Shown here: positions 1-8,527 of the stretch, one piece after another
Layout: every line of letters begins with the position of its first letter
How positions within the stretch are numbered: position 1 is the stretch's first letter
DNA from: Levilactobacillus tujiorum
Lineage (GTDB): Bacteria; Bacillota; Bacilli; Lactobacillales; Lactobacillaceae
Reading direction: 5' to 3'
Length of the DNA: 64,000 nucleotides
Assembly (NCBI RefSeq): GCF_012641185.1
Contig: NZ_JAAXLK010000008.1
Location: forward strand, 59,450 to 123,449
The notes under the pieces: model-generated
Told to the model about the DNA's origin: nothing
The model's database searches: none
The model's input: only the letters and a program-made list of their open reading frames with translations
Program-made: the position numbers and the translations under genes

Positions 1-2186
1 GTGCTGGCCTTCTGCTGATCCACCACGAATTTCAGAGCGTCGTCAAACAGCTCATCATCGCTGTCGCCCGCCTCTTCTTGCTGGATCTCTTCGTCACTGA
101 CCATCATGTCTTCATCGTAGTCCGCGGTTTGCTGTTGCTTGATAAAATCAACCACGTTAGCCACGTCCTCGTCAGGAATGAATGCCCCTTGGACCCGCAC
201 CGGTGAATTGGCATCAACGGGCTGATACAGCATGTCCCCTCGACCCAGGAGCTTCTCTGCCCCATTCGTATCAAGGATCGTGCGTGAGTCAATCCCACTG
301 GAGACGGCAAAAGCTATCCGTGAAGGCACGTTAGCCTTAATCAAACCGGTAATCACATCAACGGATGGCCGCTGAGTCGCCAGAATCATGTGGACCCCAG
401 CGGCTCGTCCCATCTGAGCTAGCCGAATGATGGCGTCTTCAACTTCACTGGAAACTGTCATCATCAAATCAGCCAATTCATCAACGACGACCACGATATA
501 AGGCAAGGTTGGCCGTGCTTGATCGTCCTCAGCATTGGCCTTTTGCACGAACGCATTGTACCCGGAGATTTTCCGTTGTCCGAATTGAGAAAATAATTCA
601 TACCGACGTTCCATCTCGGCCACAACCTTATGTAACGCGCGCGCGGCCTTCTTCGGTTCTGAGACCACCGGCGTTAGCAAATGTGGAATGCCATTGTAGA
701 CACTCAATTCTACTTTCTTCGGGTCAATCAACATGAGCTTCACCTGATCAGGACGCGCATTCATCAAGATACTGGTAATAATCCCGTTGATTGCCACGGA
801 TTTCCCACTTCCAGTGGCCCCGGCAATCAAGAGGTGCGGCATCTTCGTGAGGTCCATGCTGACGACTTGCCCGGTCACGTTGCGCCCTAATGGCACCTGT
901 AGCGGCTTGTTAGGGTGCGGCGGTTGTGCTTCGACCACATCGCGGAACGCTACCGTCGAGACTTCTTTATTAGGCACTTCGATCCCGATTAAGGATTTAC
1001 CAGGAATCGGCGCTTGAATCCGAATTCCCTTGGCTGCCAGTGCCAGCGCCAAATCGTCCGCCAAATTAACAATTCTGGAGACCTTCACGCCAATTGCCGG
1101 ATGCAACTCATACTCAGTCACCGAAGGACCCAGACTAACGTTTTTAACCTCGGCATCAACCCCAAAGCTGTCTAAGGTTTGCTTGAGAATTTTCGTATTC
1201 GCGTCAATTGCATTCACTTCATCCGTTTGATCCGTCGGCGGCACTTGCTTCAGCAAATCCGCTCCCGGTAACTGATAGTTCGGATCGACCGGCGTACTGT
1301 TCACTAAACCAGCCTCATCATCCGGCTCTGACGCTTCAGTAGCTGAAGTTGGTGCTGACTTGGCCGGCGTCTCGTTAGCGGCCACAGTAATGTGGTAGCT
1401 AGGTTCCTGACTCGCTGGCTGTGCATCGGCAACAGGCGTTGGCAAATCCTTTTCGTCTGGATCGCTGGGCGTCGTCACGGTCGGTTGAGCAGGCTTAGCC
1501 GGCGTCCGTTTAGCTCGCAAGGTCTTCGCCTTTTCATTTCCACGCCGCAGGGCATCCCCACTGGCTTGGACGCCATGATGCAGGGCCTGCCAAATGGTCT
1601 GCAGCCAGCGTTGAATATCCGCTAACGGAATCTGGAAAAAGACGATGACCCCAGCCGCCATGATCAGCCAAGCCGCGACTTGTGCGCCCACGAGCGCAAT
1701 CAACCAAGCAATAATACTCAGCTCAAATGCACCCACGACGCCGCCGCCAAGTTGCGACGTCAATCCACCACTCCACAGATCGGCCAGCCCCGCCTGCCAA
1801 GTAATCGGCAAGAATTGACTGTGTTGGTTGACCTCAATAAAGTGGTTGGCCGTAATCCACAGTAGCCAACCACCATAGATCAGTCCCCCACCGAGCCAAT
1901 AATGCCGGGCCAGCTGTGGTAAGACGCCAGTGACGGCCAATGAAGCCCCTAACGCGCCGATGAGCACTAGACCAAATTGGTAAGTGTCGCCAATGACTAA
2001 GCGCACGAGATTCGCCCACAACGTTCCTAACAGTCCTAAATTAAAGAGGCCCAGTGCCGCTAGCGCTAAAAGCACCAAGCCAATGACATTACTGGTATAT
2101 GGAAACGGCTGCTTTTTCGTCGTCCGCCGCTTGGTCGGTTTACGTTTAGCTGGCCGACGTCGCGCCGTCTTTCGTTTCGTAGCCAA
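1..2186 (-). CDS. ftsK: DNA translocase FtsK/SpoIIIE (partial, C-terminus beyond the window)
   Basis: Septum-located, ATP-driven DNA pump that clears chromosome ends during division. Reading leftwards from a TTG start, preceded by AAAGGGGG about 8 bases upstream, there is a basic N-terminus. About four membrane segments follow in roughly residues 25-180, then a Pro/Ala-rich linker and the motor. Walker A GATGSGKS lies near residue 457 and a Walker B-like run [11 protein letters not shown] near residue 565. About 728 residues are in the window. The end of the motor and the DNA-orienting gamma domain run off the left edge. It lies 27 bases downstream of trmL on the same strand, so the two may be cotranscribed. 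The family is clear; only the start codon (TTG) is a choice. Confidence 0.95.
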   Translation of the reverse strand, partial: MATKRKTARRRPAKRKPTKRRTTKKQPFPYTSNVIGLVLLALAALGLFNLGLLGTLWANLVRLVIGDTYQFGLVLIGALGASLAVTGVLPQLARHYWLGGGLIYGGWLLWITANHFIEVNQHSQFLPITWQAGLADLWSGGLTSQLGGGVVGAFELSIIAWLIALVGAQVAAWLIMAAGVIVFFQIPLADIQRWLQTIWQALHHGVQASGDALRRGNEKAKTLRAKRTPAKPAQPTVTTPSDPDEKDLPTPVADAQPASQEPSYHITVAANETPAKSAPTSATEASEPDDEAGLVNSTPVDPNYQLPGADLLKQVPPTDQTDEVNAIDANTKILKQTLDSFGVDAEVKNVSLGPSVTEYELHPAIGVKVSRIVNLADDLALALAAKGIRIQAPIPGKSLIGIEVPNKEVSTVAFRDVVEAQPPHPNKPLQVPLGRNVTGQVVSMDLTKMPHLLIAGATGSGKSVAINGIITSILMNARPDQVKLMLIDPKKVELSVYNGIPHLLTPVVSEPKKAARALHKVVAEMERRYELFSQFGQRKISGYNAFVQKANAEDDQARPTLPYIVVVVDELADLMMTVSSEVEDAIIRLAQMGRAAGVHMILATQRPSVDVITGLIKANVPSRIAFAVSSGIDSRTILDTNGAEKLLGRGDMLYQPVDANSPVRVQGAFIPDEDVANVVDFIKQQQTADYDEDMMVSDEEIQQEEAGDSDDELFDDALKFVVDQQKAS

Positions 2187-2213
2187 GAAGCGGCCCCCTT
2201 TCGTTTTTCAAAG

Positions 2214-2726
2214 TTATTTTAGTTTATCGTGCGGATACTTGTGAACCCGTTCCAAATTAGGAAATTGTTGTTGCCGCAACACTTCATAGATGACAATCGC
2301 TGCGGAATTGGACAGGTTCAGCGCCCGAATGTGACGATCATCCTGGGGAATCCGAATACACTTCTCAGCATTCTTACGCATAAATGGCTCTGGTAGCCCC
2401 GTGGTCTCCTTGCCAAACAAGAAGTAGTGATCATTTTCATTCAAGCTGTAATCCGGCTCCGTATAATCCTGATCGGCAAACTTAGAAACTAAGTAAAGCT
2501 GCGTGGGATCTGGGATGGACGCCAAAAATTCTGGTAAATTTTCATGGTACCGGACATCCACCTTATCCCAGTAATCCAGTCCTGCACGTTTTAAGTGGGC
2601 ATCGTCTACCGAAAAACCTAGTGGCTTAATTAAATCCAAGACGGTGTCGGTCCCTGCACAAGTCCGCGCAATGTTTCCTGTGTTGGCCGGAAACAGTGGT
2701 TCAAATAATGCAATATGATTAGTCAT
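2214..2726 (-). CDS. trmL: tRNA (cytidine(34)-2'-O)-methyltransferase TrmL
   Basis: A 170-residue SPOUT-fold methyltransferase of the minimal TrmL/YibK type, which 2'-O-methylates the wobble base of certain leucine tRNAs using S-adenosylmethionine. The start MTNHIALFEPLFPANTGNIA is the family's usual N-terminus (NTGNIAR). The C-terminal SAM-binding knot is visible as LFGKETTGLPEPF and IRALNLSNSAAIVIYEVLRQ. Length is normal for the single-domain family. It is followed closely by ftsK on the same strand. Confidence 0.93.
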   Translation of the reverse strand: MTNHIALFEPLFPANTGNIARTCAGTDTVLDLIKPLGFSVDDAHLKRAGLDYWDKVDVRYHENLPEFLASIPDPTQLYLVSKFADQDYTEPDYSLNENDHYFLFGKETTGLPEPFMRKNAEKCIRIPQDDRHIRALNLSNSAAIVIYEVLRQQQFPNLERVHKYPHDKLK

Positions 2727-2838
2727 ACTCTCTCTCCGTTCTGTCTATCAAACATTCGTTCTGTCCCATCATTATAGCCATTTCGAGGCCCTTTTGACAA
2801 GGGGCTAACGCCGCTTCCACGTGACGTCACGATGGCAG

Positions 2839-2882
2839 AAAAAAAGCAGTTCCTCGGTGTGGGCACGGCGAGGAGCTGCTTT
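2839..2882 (-). terminator. Rho-independent terminator after the rlmA-type gene
   Basis: AAAGCAGTTCCTCG (2843-2856) pairs with CGAGGAGCTGCTTT (2869-2882) with one mismatch, and the minus-strand transcript ends in a run of seven T. It lies 130 bases downstream of the stop at 3012. The rest of the 285-base gap between trmL and that stop holds nothing else I can support. Confidence 0.85.
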
Positions 2883-3011
2883 AGTGAAGTGCTACTTGTC
2901 AGCCGCTAACAGCTTACACTGATATCGACCGCCAAACGATTTCTCAATTGGTAATATAACACCGCTTTGTCAGGTTCGCAAGTCCTCTGCATAAGATTCT
3001 TTAACATTTAC

Positions 3012-3863
3012 TCAATTCACTTGCGCACTTAACAAAGTGACATCCACCGTGATCGCTTTAAATGGATCCGCCTTAACCCGGGCCAACTGTGCCTCGTCGG
3101 CGCCCCAATGCATGGGGGTCATCAGCATCAAGTCTGCAAACAACTCAGCCGGTACGGGGACCTGATAGCGAATTCGTTGAACCGTGGCGTCTGGGTAGTG
3201 TTGTTTGAACAGGCTGAGAACATTGCCATTATCATACGTGGCATGGGCACTACCAGCAGGAAAGATGGCTTGCCGCAGCTCAATCAGGTAATCCGCATTA
3301 GGAATGACCTTGAGTAACCGGCCACCTGGTGCAATCACGCGGTTAAATTCCTTGTACGCGGACGGTGAAAAAAGATCCAAAACCGTCGTAAACGCACCGT
3401 CACTGAATGGCATTTGGGCCAGATCAGCAACACAGAAAAAGGCCGGGCTTTCCAATTGCGTTGCCAGGTTAATCCCCGGTTTCGAGAGATCGAAACCAAT
3501 TGCGGTGTCCAGGTTCTGCCGCCGTTGTAAGACGTCTGCTAACGGAGTCCCCTCCCCACAACCAACATCTAGAATCGTTTGTGGGGTTGCGGGCATGTTC
3601 GCCGCGAATTCAGCCGTAATCCCGGCAAATAGCCCGGCTTGCAGCATGCGCCGGCGAGCAGCGAGCATGGCATTGTCGTATTCACTCTCCACGGCACGCT
3701 GCATGAAGTACAGTGTGCCCTTCTTAGAAAGATCGACGTTGTGGCCGTTGGGGCAAACGAGGCTATGTACCGCCACGTGGTCATATGGTGCTAGACAGAC
3801 TGGGCAACGGAATAAGTTTACATGGGCCGTTAAAAAAGCAGCGGCTGTATCAATTTTTTTCAT
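3012..3863 (-). CDS. rlmA: 23S rRNA (guanine-N1)-methyltransferase, RlmA family
   Basis: A 283-residue SAM-dependent methyltransferase. The N-terminus carries a zinc-ribbon-like knuckle (FRCPVC, then CPNGH about 20 residues on) typical of RlmA. A Rossmann methyltransferase domain with ILDVGCGEGTPLADVL follows, then LDLFSPSAYKEFNRVIAPGG. Gram-positive members modify a guanine in hairpin 35 of 23S rRNA (the RlmAII/TlrB type). I chose the start MKKIDTAAAF at 3863 because AAGGAG sits just upstream. A longer frame to 3923 would overlap the upstream permease gene more deeply. The gene still overlaps the end of that permease gene (stop at 3850) by 14 bases, so translation is probably coupled. Confidence 0.87.
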   Translation of the reverse strand: MKKIDTAAAFLTAHVNLFRCPVCLAPYDHVAVHSLVCPNGHNVDLSKKGTLYFMQRAVESEYDNAMLAARRRMLQAGLFAGITAEFAANMPATPQTILDVGCGEGTPLADVLQRRQNLDTAIGFDLSKPGINLATQLESPAFFCVADLAQMPFSDGAFTTVLDLFSPSAYKEFNRVIAPGGRLLKVIPNADYLIELRQAIFPAGSAHATYDNGNVLSLFKQHYPDATVQRIRYQVPVPAELFADLMLMTPMHWGADEAQLARVKADPFKAITVDVTLLSAQVN

Positions 3864-5049
3864 CAGGTGTCGTTTCTCCTTGTTCAGTAACCGAAGCAGG
3901 CGTTGCCACGTCGTATCCACCAACGAACTGGCGATACCAGCGGAAGATCTCGGTGGCTACCACGCGAATGACAGCATATCCAGGAATTCCCAGCACCACG
4001 CCAAGAACGCCAAACGCCTTTCCGGCAACCAGTAAAATAAAAATTATCGTTAACGGGTGAATCTTCAAGGAGCTGCCCAAAACTAATGGCGAAATGAACC
4101 GTCCCTCAAGGGTTTGCTCAATAGCAAAAACAATCAACACTTTGACCAGCATCCAGGGTGAGATAAACGCCGCGACGACTACCGCTGGTACCATGGCCAG
4201 AAATGAACCCAGGTAAGGCACTAGGTTGAGCACCCCGGCCACAATTCCCAACAGTAACGCAAAGCGTAGGCCAATAATCAGAAAACCAACATAAAACATG
4301 ACCGCCACGATAAAGGCCACAACGAGTTGGCCACGAACATAGTTGCTGACTTGACGGTTCATCTCAACCAGTAATTTTTGGGCCGAAGCACGGTGTTTAA
4401 TCGGTAACACCTTTGCCAAATAACTCGGCAGTTGATGTCCGTCTCGTAGCAAGTAAAATAGGATGAATGGCGCGGTAACCACACCCACGGCAATCGACAC
4501 CACGCGACTCACGATTCCCCCAACGGAACTAACCGTACTCTGGGCAAACGTGGACACCGCTGATGACGAACTCGCTGACAATTGTTGATTGAACTGATCT
4601 AATTGGTCTTTTAAACCACTCAGCCGGTCATCTTGTAACCACGTTGACACCGTGTTGGTCACGTCATGCCAATAATGGGGCCACTCCGCAATCAGCGTTG
4701 TGAGCTGGCGTTGGACCATCGGAATTAGGCTGCCAATCCCCCAGACCAACAGTAACGCAACGATGACAAAGAGCCCTAAAATTGACCAGGTTCGGCCCAC
4801 GTGGTACTTCTCCAGCCGATCGACCAGTGGATTAAGCAAATAATACCCCACCCCCGCCAAAATAATCGGCAGGCCGACAATCTGCCAAACCAAAATAAAC
4901 GGCGTAGCGAGCCATGGGACTTTACTTAGGACGAGTAAAATGAGTAAAATAAGAAGCGTAATTGTTAAAATAGAAACCAGACGATTATTAATGACCCAAT
5001 TCCAGAACCAGGAATGAGGCTTACGCGTATCTGTTTTCAATGACGTCAC
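3850..5049 (-). CDS. AI-2E family transporter (multi-pass permease)
   Basis: A 399-residue integral membrane protein of the AI-2E/YdbI/YtvI family (PF01594 type). Hydrophobic segments cluster at the N-terminus (LVSILTITLLILLILLVL and the next helices). A long extracytoplasmic-type stretch follows (about residues 115-180), then further helices including the conserved TLEGRFISPLVLGSSLKIHP region. Family members export or exchange small solutes, some as Na+/H+ antiporters. The name AI-2 exporter is historical, and the substrate cannot be read here. It overlaps the rlmA-type gene downstream. Confidence 0.88.
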   Translation of the reverse strand: MTSLKTDTRKPHSWFWNWVINNRLVSILTITLLILLILLVLSKVPWLATPFILVWQIVGLPIILAGVGYYLLNPLVDRLEKYHVGRTWSILGLFVIVALLLVWGIGSLIPMVQRQLTTLIAEWPHYWHDVTNTVSTWLQDDRLSGLKDQLDQFNQQLSASSSSAVSTFAQSTVSSVGGIVSRVVSIAVGVVTAPFILFYLLRDGHQLPSYLAKVLPIKHRASAQKLLVEMNRQVSNYVRGQLVVAFIVAVMFYVGFLIIGLRFALLLGIVAGVLNLVPYLGSFLAMVPAVVVAAFISPWMLVKVLIVFAIEQTLEGRFISPLVLGSSLKIHPLTIIFILLVAGKAFGVLGVVLGIPGYAVIRVVATEIFRWYRQFVGGYDVATPASVTEQGETTPDEKN

Positions 5050-5130
5050 TCCCGTTAATAGAGTGCATTTATTGTAACATACCGTTAGTCTCCATGACGA
5101 CTATCTCATTTGAGAAAGGATTTGACGATT

Positions 5131-5757
5131 TTGCTGTTAGTTGAACCGTTATTAGAAAATTACCCCCAACTCCCTGCGGCTATTGAGGCTGGGGTGAAGC
5201 GCGTTGCCCTCGCTGACAATCTAGCGGTTGGCGGCACCACCATTAGTAAGGGCGTGATGGGTGAAGCTGTCCGCTATGCCCATGAACACCAGGTGACGTT
5301 AGACGTGGTCATCGCCCCCCGCGGTGGCCACAGCCCCTACGATGACGTTGAACTCAAGATGATGGAAGCTGACTTGCTGGAAGCCCAGCAACTCGGGGTT
5401 GACGGCGCCATTTTCGGTGCGTTAACGCTACAACATCAACTTGACCAGGAAGCACTGCGTCCGCTGATTGCTGCCGCTGGCGGTATGACGATGACCTTTA
5501 GTACCGCCTTCGATCAGATCCGACCACAGGATCGTGGCGCTGCCGTCGATTGGCTAGCCAATCAGGGATTCGACCACATCCTCAGCACCGGCCTAGCTAA
5601 CGAAGACCGCATGGAAGATTGGACGATGACGAAACGGCTAACGGATTCAGTTGGCATCACACTCATCCCCGCTGGCGTAGCTGCCAACGAAGCCCAAAAA
5701 ATTGCCACTCAATTAGGCACCAAGATTCTCTATGGTAAGAAAGTCTTGGCCCTCTAA
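5131..5757 (+). CDS. cutC: CutC family protein (copper homeostasis)
   Basis: A TIM-barrel protein of about 208 residues. DNLAVGGTTISKGVM, IAPRGGHSPYDDVELKMM and QLGVDGAIFGALT are hallmarks of CutC. The family is linked to copper tolerance, but its enzymatic role is not settled. AGAAAGGA (5113-5120) would serve a TTG at 5131 at ten-base spacing. An upstream in-frame TTG at 5110 has no ribosome-binding site, so the shorter form is preferred. It is divergent from the AI-2E family gene and ends at its own terminator. Confidence 0.87.
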   Translation: MLLVEPLLENYPQLPAAIEAGVKRVALADNLAVGGTTISKGVMGEAVRYAHEHQVTLDVVIAPRGGHSPYDDVELKMMEADLLEAQQLGVDGAIFGALTLQHQLDQEALRPLIAAAGGMTMTFSTAFDQIRPQDRGAAVDWLANQGFDHILSTGLANEDRMEDWTMTKRLTDSVGITLIPAGVAANEAQKIATQLGTKILYGKKVLAL

Positions 5758-5773
5758 GCGTTTCAAAATAAAG

Positions 5774-5809
5774 GAGTCTCATCGAATTAAATTCGGTGAG
5801 GCTCTTTTT
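5774..5809 (+). terminator. Terminator after cutC
   Basis: GAGTCTCATCGAATT (5774-5788) pairs, with a few mismatches, with AATTCGGTGAGGCTC (5790-5804), followed by TTTTT. It serves cutC. The next 120 bases up to 5930 contain nothing recognisable. Confidence 0.8.
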
Positions 5810-5930
5810 AAGTCATCACGAACGCCCATCAACCGTCGAGTTGCCGCATGCAATCTTCTCAAAAGCCGTACTCCCGAGAAAGAATCTTCGCGATTGATCC
5901 ACCCAAATGTCCGTGTACCCACAATTTTTT

Positions 5931-6752
5931 CTATTCACTAAAATCCGCTAACGTTACGGGCCGTGGTTCAAACGGATGTAACTGGCCAGCCGCCTTCAAC
6001 GCTTGAAGCTTGGCAATGAATTCATCAATCGCGTCATCGCCACGCACCGTCGAGAATTGACCAGGATCATACTGCCACCACTTCAATTCCAGCAACTGCT
6101 GAATGGTTGCAAATGGAAAACGATACTTAACGATCCGCGCTGGATTTCCCGCCACCACAGCGTACGGGGGAACATCCTTCGTTACTACCGCATTGGCCGC
6201 AACTACGGCACCATCATTCACCACGATACCCGCAGAAGAAAAGGTCACGTCTTGACCAATCCACACATCGTTACCAATCACCACCGGCAGATCAACTGCC
6301 GGCGGTGCTGCATGCAATTGAGCCGGGCCACTCTGTGTTGCCAAGTAAGCATTTAATGCCGCGCTATGCTGTTCGTACGTCACGATTGACGTTGAAAAAC
6401 GCTGCATGGGATGGTTGGCACCCATGCGCTCAACTCCAGTTGCGATCGAAGAGTACCGGCCAACAATGGTATTCACCGGCAGCAAACTACGTGAATAACT
6501 GAACGCCCCCATGGGATAGAAGCGATCACCAACGGGAAAAGTGGCAAAGGGCTCAATCGATACATTTTGACTAACCGTTAAAACATCGCCAGCCGTAAAC
6601 CGCGTGCGCGGACTGGTCAACTGCGTGAAGACCTGTCGCTGTTGAAACAACTGCGCAATTCGCGGTGAAAACTGAATCAGCTTGCGCGAATGCTTCACCT
6701 GGTACGTTAGGCCACTTTGAAAGAAAGTCACCCCACCAATTTCTGTAGCCAT
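5931..6752 (-). CDS. Hexapeptide-repeat acetyltransferase (CatB/XAT-like), last gene of the adhesin glycosylation cluster
   Basis: A 273-residue protein. After about 110 N-terminal residues it shows the left-handed beta-helix of CatB-type O-acetyltransferases: [20 protein letters not shown], then [35 protein letters not shown] and [18 protein letters not shown]. The acetyl donor in this family is acetyl-CoA. A sugar acceptor on the neighbouring glycoprotein is my inference from position: it is 28 bases downstream of a glycosyltransferase on the same strand. The N-terminal 90 residues look unlike standard CatB and may help recognise the acceptor. A perfect hairpin at 6766-6784 lies just before its GGAGAG site. 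Confidence 0.82.
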   Translation of the reverse strand: MATEIGGVTFFQSGLTYQVKHSRKLIQFSPRIAQLFQQRQVFTQLTSPRTRFTAGDVLTVSQNVSIEPFATFPVGDRFYPMGAFSYSRSLLPVNTIVGRYSSIATGVERMGANHPMQRFSTSIVTYEQHSAALNAYLATQSGPAQLHAAPPAVDLPVVIGNDVWIGQDVTFSSAGIVVNDGAVVAANAVVTKDVPPYAVVAGNPARIVKYRFPFATIQQLLELKWWQYDPGQFSTVRGDDAIDEFIAKLQALKAAGQLHPFEPRPVTLADFSE

Positions 6753-6765
6753 ATCATAGTCTCTC

Positions 6766-6784
6766 CTAACTTAACCTAAGTTAG
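6766..6784 (-). other. Perfect inverted repeat between glycosyltransferase and acetyltransferase genes
   Basis: CTAACTTA-ACC-TAAGTTAG is an 8-bp perfect stem with a 3-base loop. It spans the stop codon of the upstream glycosyltransferase and ends directly at the GGAGAG ribosome-binding site of the acetyltransferase. There is no T-run. A role in tuning translation or mRNA processing is possible but unproven. Confidence 0.6.
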
Positions 6785-8292
6785 ACATCACGCCGGTCAC
6801 GCAACGCGGCCAGTAAATGCTGCCATTTTTCTTTCGTTGCTTGCTCGGTATAGCGCTTAGCTAAGCGCAAACTATTCTGCATGTACGTTTCTTGCAGCTG
6901 TGGATTCCGCAGATACGAGCGCACGGCGCTGTACAACCGATCCACATTGTCACGTTCCACCAAGTTTCCGTTGACACCGTCCTCAATTAATTCAGTGGGC
7001 CCATAGCGAATGTCGTAACTGATGACTGGTACCCCGAAACTCAACGCTTCCAAGGTTGCCAGCGAAAAGCCTTCTTCATTACTCGTCACCATCTGCAAGG
7101 AGGCCTGGGCGTATTCGGACGAGAGATCCGTGACAAAGCCGCGGAAAAAGACATGCTGCTCCAGGTGATGCTCTCTGACATAATCACGCAGTTTTTGCTC
7201 TTCAGGCCGACTGCCAAATCCAAATAAATGCAGTTCAACGTCCGGAAATTCGGCCACTAAGCGGTTAACGACCTGAATCTGGTGAAGCACCTGCTTTTCT
7301 GGTGAAAAGCGGGCAACGCCAATAATCCGATGTCGCTTTTTTTGTTGCAAGTCAACCGTTACCGGCTGAATATACCCCACCGGAATCACGTCAATCGGCG
7401 GCAAATTGTCGAAGCGCGCCCTTAAATCTTGTTTCTGGAGCGTGGTGGAGACGATAAAGCGGTCGAATTTTTCCGGTTGAGACAACGGCACACGATACGA
7501 ACTTTTCAACGGCGACCCCAACACATCGGTTTGTTGCCGTGCGTGGGTGCTGTGGAAGACTGCACAAACTGTGACATTATCCGCTGTATTGGCCATCGCC
7601 TGCCCAATATAGCCATTTTTATCACAAAAATAGATATCGCCCTGTTCATAAAGCGTGTTGAAGAAAAATGTTTGGAACTCCTCTTCCGTGTCAAAATACC
7701 AATCACGTTGTTGAAAATCCTTTAACATAATTCGTTTCAATACTGTTTGTGCGTTAACCTCTTGATACGTCTTTTCAATCTTGATCTGACCATCACGACT
7801 GAAGAAAACTTCGGCTTGAACGCGCTGCTGTTCCTTTAAAAATTTAGTCTGACTTAAGAACCCACGTGAATCATAAATGTCGCGCTTAACCTTCTGATGG
7901 TCACTGTCAAAGTAATTCACGTAAACCAGTTGCCGATAATCTTTAGCTGCAAAGTGGGCATACGCCACATACCGTCCCTGTTCATCCACGATACGGATAT
8001 CTGGTGCAATATCTACGAAGTCCAATTTGAAATGACAAGTTGTCCGCCAGTAGTCCACCCAGTCTTGTGACGTCACCTCATCATCCGTTACGCCTTGGAA
8101 ATAATCATAGAGGGTAAAGCAACGTCCTTGCAGACCAAATTTCGCCGCATTTTCGTGAATTTTTGGATTGTACTTGGTATACAGACACTGGGCTGGCCAG
8201 CCAGCATCCGCAAATAATTTAACGCGGTTGACTTGGGCTTTCTCAATCCCCGTTAATTGACCATTGAGATAAGCACCCACAAAGTAGTTCAT
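6781..8292 (-). CDS. TagE/GtfA-type glycosyltransferase (GT4 fold with DUF1975-like N-terminus), copy 1
   Basis: A 503-residue retaining glycosyltransferase. The N-terminal half (TGIEKAQVNRVKLF, FTLYDYFQGV, then YVNYFD and RDIYDSRGFLS repeats) resembles the acceptor-recognising beta-meander domain of TagE/GtfA-type enzymes. The C-terminal half is a GT-B domain with ARFSPEKQ and the EX7E motif EEGFSLATLE. Such enzymes use UDP-sugars to glycosylate teichoic acid or Ser-rich proteins. Next to a serine-rich adhesin the second is more likely. The ATG at 8292 is chosen because GGAGG lies directly against the ATG at 8298. It is the same length as the gene at 22978-24489 and clearly its nearest relative here. 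Confidence 0.88.
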   Translation of the reverse strand: MNYFVGAYLNGQLTGIEKAQVNRVKLFADAGWPAQCLYTKYNPKIHENAAKFGLQGRCFTLYDYFQGVTDDEVTSQDWVDYWRTTCHFKLDFVDIAPDIRIVDEQGRYVAYAHFAAKDYRQLVYVNYFDSDHQKVKRDIYDSRGFLSQTKFLKEQQRVQAEVFFSRDGQIKIEKTYQEVNAQTVLKRIMLKDFQQRDWYFDTEEEFQTFFFNTLYEQGDIYFCDKNGYIGQAMANTADNVTVCAVFHSTHARQQTDVLGSPLKSSYRVPLSQPEKFDRFIVSTTLQKQDLRARFDNLPPIDVIPVGYIQPVTVDLQQKKRHRIIGVARFSPEKQVLHQIQVVNRLVAEFPDVELHLFGFGSRPEEQKLRDYVREHHLEQHVFFRGFVTDLSSEYAQASLQMVTSNEEGFSLATLEALSFGVPVISYDIRYGPTELIEDGVNGNLVERDNVDRLYSAVRSYLRNPQLQETYMQNSLRLAKRYTEQATKEKWQHLLAALRDRRDV

Positions 8293-8310
8293 GCCCATTC
8301 CTCCAATTTA

Positions 8311-8514
8311 CTAGACTTCCCACGGATACTTGCCATCCTTATCTTTCTTGGTGTGCTTCATCATATATTCCGTTCGTTCGTCCATTCGCTTACGGGTCTT
8401 CTTCTTATTGCGATGGCGGACAACGAGTACCACGATCCCTAAGACGATGTAAATCAGCATTCTGAGGAACATTTGCACCTTTTTATAAGCAAAAACGCTG
8501 GTTAAAATAATCAT
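8311..8514 (-). CDS. Small single-pass membrane protein, unknown function
   Basis: 67 residues with a strong ribosome-binding site (AGGAGGTGA) in front of the ATG at 8514. One hydrophobic segment (MLIYIVLGIVVLVV) is followed by a highly basic tail rich in Lys and Arg. It sits 13 bases after the helical-toroid gene and 18 bases before the glycosyltransferase, so it belongs to the cluster transcript. I do not recognise the family. By size and shape it could be an assembly or anchoring partner of the glycosyltransferases. The short Asp4/Asp5 proteins of accessory Sec loci are comparable in size, but I see no sequence support for that identity. Confidence 0.7.
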   Translation of the reverse strand: MIILTSVFAYKKVQMFLRMLIYIVLGIVVLVVRHRNKKKTRKRMDERTEYMMKHTKKDKDGKYPWEV

Positions 8515-8527
8515 TCGCCGTCACCTC

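Noticed and set aside
3863..3923. N-terminal extension of the RlmA-type protein.
   Set aside because: The extension lies inside the permease gene and lacks a ribosome-binding site; the start at 3863 gives the family's normal N-terminus.
8311..8514. Identity as an accessory Sec Asp4 or Asp5 component.
   Set aside because: Similar size and single membrane helix, but no sequence motif supports it and no SecA2/SecY2/Asp genes are nearby.
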